This document shows, piece by piece, positions 57,630 to 64,000 of a stretch of 64,000 nucleotides of DNA (within the stretch, counting starts at the first letter, position 1; every line of letters begins with the position of its first letter). Position numbers and translations under genes: made by a program. The notes under the pieces are model-generated. The model saw only the letters and a list, made by a program, of their open reading frames with translations, searched no databases and had not been told where the DNA came from. This stretch comes from Strongylocentrotus droebachiensis. Its lineage: Eukaryota; Echinodermata; Echinoidea; Camarodonta; Strongylocentrotidae. The stretch covers positions 62,001-126,000 of the forward strand of contig JAVYIG010002375.1 in NCBI GenBank assembly GCA_035222895.1, given 5' to 3'.

Positions 57630-60600
57630 GCATAGCAAATTTAGATGTGACAGTTTGGATCGGCCTTCTTGGAAATGGAAGTCTTCTTGGACCCTTCTTC
57701 TTTGAACAGACAGTGAATGGGGAGCGCTATCTAAGAATGATAGATGATCAGGTCGTCCCGGCTCTGAATCAGATGGCACGATTTAGGCGTCAGAGGAACG
57801 GTCCTTTCAGGCACATTTGGTGGGCACAAGATGGTGCCCCTGCTCACAGGACAAGGATTGTGATGACCAGGTTGAGAGAACTCTTCGGGAACAGGATCAT
57901 CGCTCTGAACGAACCTGTGGAGTGGCCACGTCGATCCCCGGACCTAACACCGCTTGATTTCTTCGTCTGGGGTTACCTCAGGTCTCGGGTGTACCAGAGC
58001 CCACCTGCGAACCTCAACGACCTACGAGAGAGGATCAGGCAGGATTGAGAGCGAAGCACTTGGGAGAGACAGGCGCATGCTTCGTCGAGTGTTCCAGGAG
58101 ATGCTCCATCGCGCTAGAAAGTGCATCGAAAGGGACGGAGGTCATGTCGAGGAGTAGATGAACGGACAGTTACTTGCTGTTCACAAATGAAGCTTCAAAG
58201 GATCCATGATGATAAGCATTTGAATTAACATTATCATCATAATTATGATGATCGTTAACAATTTGAAGATCCAGTAAAAAATAAAGTATTTTACTCCAAA
58301 TGAACACCATTATCATATGTTTGTGTGTGTGCGCGTGTGTGTGGGTGGGTGTGTTAGTGTGTGTGTTTCATATGTGCGTGTGCGTGTGTGTGTGTGTGTG
58401 ACTTTGCTACTGAAAAAAGCATCTGCAATGCATCTCATTTCATACATTCAATTCATTCTGTCACTTTAAGACTTTGGCGCAATTCGATTTTTGCACTTTC
58501 GCAAACAATACCTCCTGTTCATCCAAGCGTGAACACATTCCACCCAAAAATGGTACCAAATGATTCAGGATAAAACACTCTTTCATATGATGTATAATTC
58601 TTCACTGTTCATAAATTGTTTTTTAAATTATTAGTAATTTCCTAGGTGTAAAGTTTTTTTTGACTCACACTGTATGGGTATCCGGTAAGATGCGACCGTC
58701 ATTGTTGGTCAAACTATTTTCGAGCGTCAAGTAACGCCTGCCTGGAATGCTCCCTAGGGAGTGGATATTGTGCACACAGTGTGCGGGCAAGTATTAAATC
58801 CAATGACGGGGGTAATACGGTAGTATATTTGAAAAGCGCTTAGAGATATCGCAGGTGTATTAAGCGCTATGTAAAAGCGAAATATTATTATTATCATCAT
58901 CTATTGGGATGTGGGTGAAGTTGCGACGTATTCGTGAATCCTTCGTAACCTGATGCGTGAAGAAAGCTTTTGTAAATGTGATTTTATAACGAGCTTCACG
59001 AGACCAGTAAGACTCGGTCACTTATTTTGATGGACAAAATCTTACCTATCGTTTTGAAACTGTATTGCTTTCTATCTCTGTTATTTGAATAACTGTTCCT
59101 AATACTTTAGCCCAAGTCTCATTCGAAAGTCTGCTCAAATCTGGGCCAATTTCAAAAGACTTTCAACAAAATGTAAATGGCGTACATACAGCATAAGATG
59201 GCGCCGGCATATGCCTCCCTTTGTTAATGCGCAAAGGAAACTTATACTGTATTGCATGTGGGGCAGCCCAAATTTGGTACATTATGTTCCGTCATTATGC
59301 CGCCCATGCTTTTATCCATTCCTGGATAGGCCTTTTCCTTGCAGTTTATACAGAAGTGCTTCGCAATTCGCTCCACAACGTAGTACGAGGCACACAAAGC
59401 GTCATGAGGGACTTTTCGATTTGCACGACGAGAACGAGGACTGCAACGTGTGACATCCTTTTAAGGCACTGCCAGTGCCTTAAAAGGACGTCAGACGTGA
59501 CTGCCAGTGCCATAAAAGGAAGTCACACGTCTACGTCGACGCAAATCGAAAGTCCCTTTTTTGTTGACTTTAAACTGCGCCAGCAATTGGCACTGTTTTT
59601 GGCGCGCCACCTGAGATTGACATCATCCATCATACAGAAGTGAATGCAAAATGATTAATGCAAATACTGATTTGGCTTATTGGCGTATGGCTATGGCTAT
59701 GCACTATTTTTTAGAGGTTTGATTAGTGTAGCTAATGACGCAACCAAATTGACGCATCGAAAGGACGCCTCGTATGCACTAGGTAAAAACTTGGATGGAT
59801 TAACGAACCAGTTTATTCAGCTTCTCCAATGAGAGACTCATATCGACTGTCGTGCTTTCCCCATAGCTTGGCGGGAGATCCTTTTCATAGTAGGAGAACA
59901 GATCTTGATTTAGACGAGCTCCACTTGCTTAATAGTAAGTAAGAAATCAAGAAAATGCTTTTATAAGGCATATAATATTGTTACAATTTATGGCTCTATG
60001 TTACACTTTTTGTAATCATTATTTGCAGGCGGAGGGGGATGACGAAATTCCAAATTAACATGTTTGGGAAAACACAACGGTGACTGGACTATATGCTCTG
60101 GCGAAATTTACTCCAGACTCTAAATTGTCAGAGGTATAGGGTAAGAGCTACTGTTGGGTTTTACGGGAGGTTTATGTTCAGAGTTAGGGTCAGGTAAATA
60201 TAGAGCTTGGTTCAGGGTTGAAGTTAAGGATTCGTTTAGTGTAGAACATTGATAGCGAAGCAATGTTCGCTAGAGCATTGTGTCACACAACCTTCATTTT
60301 TTTTTTTTTTTTTAATGAATTGGTAGATTTGTTTTTCTTTCAAACCTTGGAAATGGAAAAAGGAACTATTAAACTGCAGATTTAATAATAAAAATAATAT
60401 AATAGTTCGTTCTTATATTGCACTTTTCAGGACCGCAGGCCCTCTCAAAGTGCTTTACATATATATTATTAGTAAGCCCTTTGGTAGTGATTTTCTTAAT
60501 TAAGATATTACAAGTTCGATTCGGGAATGTCTACGATTGATTCAAATGGTCATTAAAAGATTTAACATATAAGAGACTAACATGAATATGATCAAATGGC

Positions 60601-60721
60601 AGCAGAGTTGATTTAAATTTTAAAAAGATCACGTAAATTCATCCGACTTACCATACTGAGCCGTTGTGATGGTCAGCATTCCCAGAAAAGAAAGGAACAG
60701 ATATTCCCAGGAGAAATTCAT
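49621..60721 (-). CDS. Gene C: diverged alpha-type nicotinic-receptor-like Cys-loop subunit, 8 coding exons
   Basis: Coding exons are 60652-60721, 59809-59927, 56942-56986, 55202-55311, 54279-54411, 52808-53132, 51057-51346 and 49621-49737, phases consistent throughout, giving 402 aa. The signal peptide starts MNFSWEYLFLFLGML. The Cys-loop is C147-C161 (13 between), vicinal cysteines C211-C212, loop D W80, loop A Y113, loop C F209 and Y216. The loop B Trp of A and B is replaced by Gly168. A and B encode loop C through M3 in one 489-nt exon, but here that region is split in two. About 42 extra residues, including an RGGGGRK stretch, stand between the RRR motif and M1. The M3-M4 loop is short and basic (KSKK). 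The exon 2 donor is weak (GTTCGT) and its acceptor (TTAAG) was chosen for phase. The gene is open throughout but may have lost classical agonist binding. C is older than the A/B duplication. Confidence 0.8.
50527..50765 (+). mobile_element. tRNA-derived SINE, family II-like (gene C intron)
   Basis: B-box-like CAGTTCGAATCCCAGCCC, body CTACTCTTCACCCAAGTG and AATGGGTACCTGGC, tail of ATT/ATC repeats. In the intron between exons 7 and 8 of gene C. Confidence 0.65.
51451..51845. mobile_element. GC-rich MITE in gene C intron
   Basis: Ends GGCCTGGATTACATTTG / CAAATGTAATCCAGGC. The interior has many short inverted motifs (GGAGCCCGTA, CGCACGATTT) and no coding frame. It lies between exons 6 and 7 of gene C, about 105 bp upstream of exon 7. 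Confidence 0.7.
53262..53395 (-). mobile_element. tRNA-derived SINE, family II-like fragment
   Basis: On the minus strand it reads CAATCCCAGCCCGGCACTCA, then GTCCTTTGGCAAGACTTTAA and TTTGCCACTCTCC, the shared body of the family II SINEs. In the intron between exons 5 and 6 of gene C. Confidence 0.55.
53752..54094. repeat. 53-bp minisatellite in gene C intron 5
   Basis: Seven units starting TCAAATAACA at about 53753, 53796, 53849, 53902, 53955, 53998 and 54051. Most are 53 bp; the first and fifth are 43 bp and lack GACCATTATA. The array ends 185 bp before exon 5. Confidence 0.88.
54665..54778 (+). repeat. SINE 3' tail fragment
   Basis: GAGCGCTTAGAGATAAAGTG, AGGCGCTATATAAGC and an ATT tail, like the right end of the SINE at 58675-58897. 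Confidence 0.5.
55611..55924. mobile_element. MITE, GGTGTTTCACAAAG family (copy 2)
   Basis: 314 bp, inverted ends AGGGGGGTGTTTCACAAAGA / TCTTTGTGAAACACCCCCCT, with the interior shared with 49161-49461. It lies in the intron between exons 3 and 4 of gene C. Confidence 0.78.
57246..58672 (+). mobile_element. Decayed Tc1/mariner-type transposon, DD41D-like, with long inverted ends
   Basis: A 1427-bp element flanked by TA (57244-57245 and 58673-58674). The ends are inverted repeats starting CAGTGTGAGTCAAAAAAAAC and remain alignable over about 200 bp with mismatches. The interior holds the C-terminal half of a transposase, plus CA/GT microsatellites at 57598-57628 and 58319-58400. It interrupts a tRNA-derived SINE whose halves are at about 57130-57243 and 58675-58897, and lies in the intron of gene C between exons 2 and 3. 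Confidence 0.88.
57647..58157 (+). pseudogene. Tc1/mariner transposase remnant (C-terminal half)
   Basis: The frame 57647-58048 encodes the catalytic core from VWIGLLGNG to LRERIRQD. It contains the second catalytic Asp in WAQDGAPAHR and the third in SPDLTPLDFF, 41 residues apart (DD41D spacing; classical mariners have DD34D). The end of the protein continues in another frame (58045-58157, ...MLRRVFQEMLHRARKC), so there is a frameshift near 58045. The N-terminal DNA-binding half and the first catalytic Asp are absent; a CA microsatellite stands just upstream. Such a gene could not make an active transposase. The family match is by motif only. Confidence 0.8.
59408..59556. mobile_element. Short MITE of the GGGACTTTT family
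   Basis: Ends GGGACTTTTCGATTTGC / GCAAATCGAAAGTCCC. The centre is a palindrome around AAGGCACTGCCAGTGCCTT. The right half shares GTGCC..AAAA, GTCACACGT and GCAAATC with the element at 4725-5272. Confidence 0.65.
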
Positions 60722-62007
60722 GATTAAAGATGTAATCTAGGGAAAATAAAAATCAATGAAGAGGAAACATACAATTTAAAAAAGAAATCAACAAGTAAAA
60801 CTAAATTTGCACATAATCTTCTGGTAATAGAATACAAAATACATCTTAAAACTCAGATTTTTAGCGAAAGCGATATATTTTTCGACCAATTTTGCAATTT
60901 CGTCTGTCAAATCACTCAAACGTTTGTTTCAACTTAGCAACAAAAAGAGTTGACAAAAGACTTAACTCCGTTTCGTTGATAATCGGCCATTCACAAAGAA
61001 GACGAAAGACTTGATGCATGGCTGATCAACGAAACGGAGTTAACTATTTTTGTTGCTACGGCAGGCAGCCAGTAAAAACGAACTCGTTTGATCAAATTAT
61101 AGAAATGAAAGCATTACTTTAAACAAACAGAACCTTGTTATTCCTGGTTCTATTTTCCTGATTGAGGTGTCATTTGAAAGGGCAGAAATTGACATTTCTA
61201 GAAATATAATTTTCTCTTTGAAATTCAGATAAGTTTGTGTGTTTGATTGTGACGATTTAACTAAACTACACACATCATACAGGGAGACCACGCATAGGAA
61301 ATTCCGCAAATTTTTTTTCCCTTCTTCTTTCTTCTTTTGGTTAAAAGTAAAATCTTTCATATTAGTATAGTTGAATCTAAACTTCTTGCGATATTTGAGT
61401 TGAACTTAAGTTTCCTCTATATTGACTCACACTGAATAGATACTACATCATGGTCATATTTGCTGTAAGGGGATAATTATGTCGATTTTAATGCATACTA
61501 GCACGTATTTTTTCCCTCCGTAATAATTGCGACCAGCGTTGATTGGAATATAATGATACTCTGTGGGTTTTGAGGGAGAAAGAAAAAAATTAATCATTAT
61601 TCCAGAATGTTCTCCTGCTGTGGTGCTTCGATCGTTGGGGCGTGTGTTTGCCATTGTCATTATCATATATTGCGTTATGATAGTGTATCGGCGGGGCAGT
61701 GCTGTAATCTTATGCGGATAAGTGGAGAGAAAGGAGAAGAGAGGTAGGAGAGAGAAAGAGAGAGAGAGAGAGAGGGGGGGGGTGCGTTTTATTATATATC
61801 ATTTGAGATTAAATACAATACACATTCTAAAATTGGGCACTTCACATTTTCTGATAAATAACTGCTTAAACTGCAGGTGCTTGAAGAAAACGAGAGAAAA
61901 TAAAGGGTAGAGAGAGAGAGAGAGAGAGAATGAACAAACACGTGTGCATGACCAATTATTAAACAAAAACTTTCCAATTTCCACTTGCACTCGCTAGCTT
62001 TAAAGTT
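60722..62007. other. Upstream flank of gene C, no supported gene
   Basis: A splice acceptor just upstream of the ATG exon (TTTTCCCTAG before ATTACATCTTTAATC) implies an untranslated exon further upstream. Imperfect inverted copies of AACGAAACGGAGTTAA sit at about 60961-61045. GA microsatellites lie at 61742-61775 and 61910-61930. Confidence 0.4.
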
Positions 62008-62183
62008 GTACTACTACTACTAATATTACTACTACTACTGCTACTACTACTACTACTACTACGTCTACTCCTCCTCCTCCTACTACTAGTACTACGTCTA
62101 CTACTACTATTAATCCTACTACTACTCCTATTCTACTACTATTACTCCTACTCCTACTACTTCTATGTCATATAGTACTACTT

Positions 62184-62232
<49 letters not shown>

Positions 62233-62265
62233 ACCTACTACTATAACAACTACTACTACTACTAC

Positions 62266-62312
<47 letters not shown>

Positions 62313-62330
62313 ACTACTTCTCCTCCTCCT
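62008..62330. repeat. ACT microsatellite that flips to AGT
   Basis: A long impure ACT/CTA run switches near 62266 to pure AGT units until about 62310, so the two parts are inverse and can pair. Confidence 0.9.
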
Positions 62331-64000
62331 CCTACTCTTATTCCAATACGCTGATGATGATGATGGTGGTAGTAGTGGTGCTAGGAGGGGATATTTTAAA
62401 CTCCCACTAGGCCATTACCATGCTTCCCCCATCACCCTCCTGCCCCTCCCTCTTCTACGACAACATCACAGTGATGATAAATGATGTCCAAAAATGACGC
62501 ATTACACCGTTGTATATATACCATAGGTCCATGTTTGTACTCTATATAGCGTAATTTCAATGCAAGAATATATCAATCTGATCACTCACTTATATAATAA
62601 GGAACGTAACCTATACTCACGGTCAGTATATCCTATGTGTGTGTTATTGCTCAGCTCTGCATCCAGTGTCCTGTGTGGCGTATCTTCAAGTGTTTGGTGT
62701 GTATCCCCAAAGGCGCGTCCCTGAGTAATGATAATTATCTTGTGCATTAAACCATATCCCTACTATAATATGCTTTCCAGTTCACCGCTGGTGTTCTCGA
62801 GAAAGTGCTTTGAAAAACAGTGGGTTTATATCAACAAAGGAGATCTACTACAGTCTATACAGTCTGTCAACGACTTCTCCTATGCGAGTGACTTCATAAT
62901 AATTGTTCTGTGAAACTGTGTGTGTGGGTTTGACTTGATAGCACGGGCCCATCTCTTTCTCTCAATAGCTCTAATTACATGACCAGGGGGGGGGGGGATA
63001 TAATGCTAACACTCACACACGTACACACACATACACACAGAATATTATACATGCAAGGAATCGATATGATCTAGGACAGTATTCATTTAAAGCTGAAAGG
63101 TCATCTCCTATTGTCATGAACAAATGTAAACTAGGGACGCATCAGATACAAATTTGGATGTTATACCAGGGAGGTGATACTCAGTAAGGGCACTTATCTT
63201 GTTCTCGGGGGAGGGGGGGGGGGGGGGATGAGGGCATCGACCAGACCCCCTCCCGGTTTCGCCCCCCTGCAATAATGAATTAATTTGAAATGTAAAATGA
63301 GGATGAATAGAGAACCGAAGCTGTGACATCATAAAAATACATTTTTATAATTTATCAATTTGTTCTTTATTTTCCAAAACAACATCAAAAATAATGTCCA
63401 AATCTCGAAAACCAATGGAATATGTTAAGTATTGGCTGAGATATGGGGATATGACCATCTGCCTATGGGAACTCAGTGTTATTTGCTCTGGCTCCTAATG
63501 GTTAGGAGTCCCTAGTTTATATTTATTCGTGGCAATAGGAGATGACCTTATATTATTATAAACTCTTTCGAGAGTGGAAGGGCAGCTATAATTCTAATTG
63601 AATTATTTGTCGCGTCAATGTTCACGTTCAAAACACTTTCAAAAACGTCCGAGTGAAAATATGCTATTCTGCCCTCTACGTCAAATGTCAGTTACTTTTA
63701 CAATAATGAAGACGTGACATTTGAGTTGCAAAATCATGGGGAGGGGGGGGGGGGGAGCGGTGGCTTAGTTACGTAGCCAGCATGGAGTGAAGCTGTGATA
63801 CCCTCTTCCGTTTAAAGGTTAAACAACTTCAACAGCAGCAGCAGCAGCAACAACAACAAGAAAACAAATAAAACAAAACCTAACATTCTACAACACGTTT
63901 GGCTGCCATGATACATTACGTCTTACTCTTCTCTGGAGTACCCCTCCCTGTTTAGTTTGTTTGTATTTTATACTTCGCCATTAGAAGGGGCCAACTCCAG
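62331..64000. other. Right flank, no supported gene
   Basis: No coding frame with support. G-runs at 62986-62997, 63208-63228 and 63740-63756, and a CAG/CAA repeat at 63830-63860. Confidence 0.4.

Larger units (their letters stand above)
57130..58897 (+). mobile_element. tRNA-derived SINE split by the mariner-type element
   Basis: The left half (to 57243) has GGTTCGAATCCCGAC, TTGCTACTCTCCACGGGC and CACCCAGGTG. The right half (from 58675) continues GGGTATCCGG, then GCGCTTAGAGATATCGCAGG, GCGCTATGTAAAAGCG and an ATT tail. The two halves join naturally once 57246-58672 and one TA are removed. Confidence 0.7.

Noticed and set aside
59221-59400. Extra receptor exon between exons 2 and 3 of gene C
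   Set aside because: Phases of exons 2 and 3 already match (0 to 0) and the translated stretch shows no receptor similarity.
59221-59643. 140-codon frame upstream of gene C exon 2
   Set aside because: It overlaps a MITE, lacks homology I can recognise, and does not fit the receptor gene structure.
62621-62720. Candidate untranslated first exon of gene C (donor GTGAGT on the minus strand at 62620-62615)
   Set aside because: The donor is good and an upstream exon is expected, but no TATA or initiator pair like that of A and B is present and nothing ties it to the gene.

Overview
The window looks like nuclear DNA of a marine invertebrate, most likely an echinoderm such as a sea urchin. The evidence is intron-rich animal genes, tRNA-derived SINEs, many MITE-like elements, long poly-G/poly-C runs, a single-ORF Ty3/Gypsy element, a BEL/Pao element, and foldback repeats built from short tandem units that recall the TU elements known from sea urchins. 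The species assignment is inference.

The host content is a tandem array of three related Cys-loop receptor genes (nicotinic-receptor-like, alpha type with vicinal cysteines), all on the minus strand. Gene A (CDS 17023 to 4479, 7 coding exons, 356 aa) looks intact. Gene B (33949 to 26283) is a close copy whose exon 4 lacks 5 nt, so it is probably a pseudogene. Gene C (60721 to 49621, 8 coding exons, 402 aa) is more diverged. All keep the classic 45-nt and 110-nt exons, the 13-residue Cys-loop, the CC pair of loop C and four membrane segments. The M3-M4 loop is only about 20 residues and the M2 pore is very hydrophobic. A and B share a non-coding first exon with a TATA box and an initiator-like site.

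A and B lie in a tandem segmental duplication of about 22-23 kb per unit (about 1682-24715 and 24720-47205). Comparing the units separates old insertions, present in both, from younger ones. Unit A alone has a whole-looking Ty3/Gypsy element (7112-12063), two hairpin MITEs (2791-3572, 4725-5272), a 157-bp-repeat element (22842-23838) and a 2-kb composite insert (17215-19219). Unit B alone has a whole-looking BEL/Pao element (35770-45683), a TTAA-flanked MITE, a MITE carrying a zinc-finger-like fragment, an element with an 8-bp target duplication, a TA-flanked MITE, a foldback element, a palindromic MITE and a SINE next to the exon 1 splice donor. Both LTR elements have apparently identical LTRs and are therefore young.

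Gene C's introns hold a 53-bp minisatellite, several MITEs and SINEs, and a decayed DD41D-type Tc1/mariner transposon nested inside a SINE. The flanks 1-1680 and 60722-64000 show no gene I can support. I saw no CRISPR array, rRNA or convincing free-standing tRNA gene. All exon models come from splice signals and reading frame read by eye.
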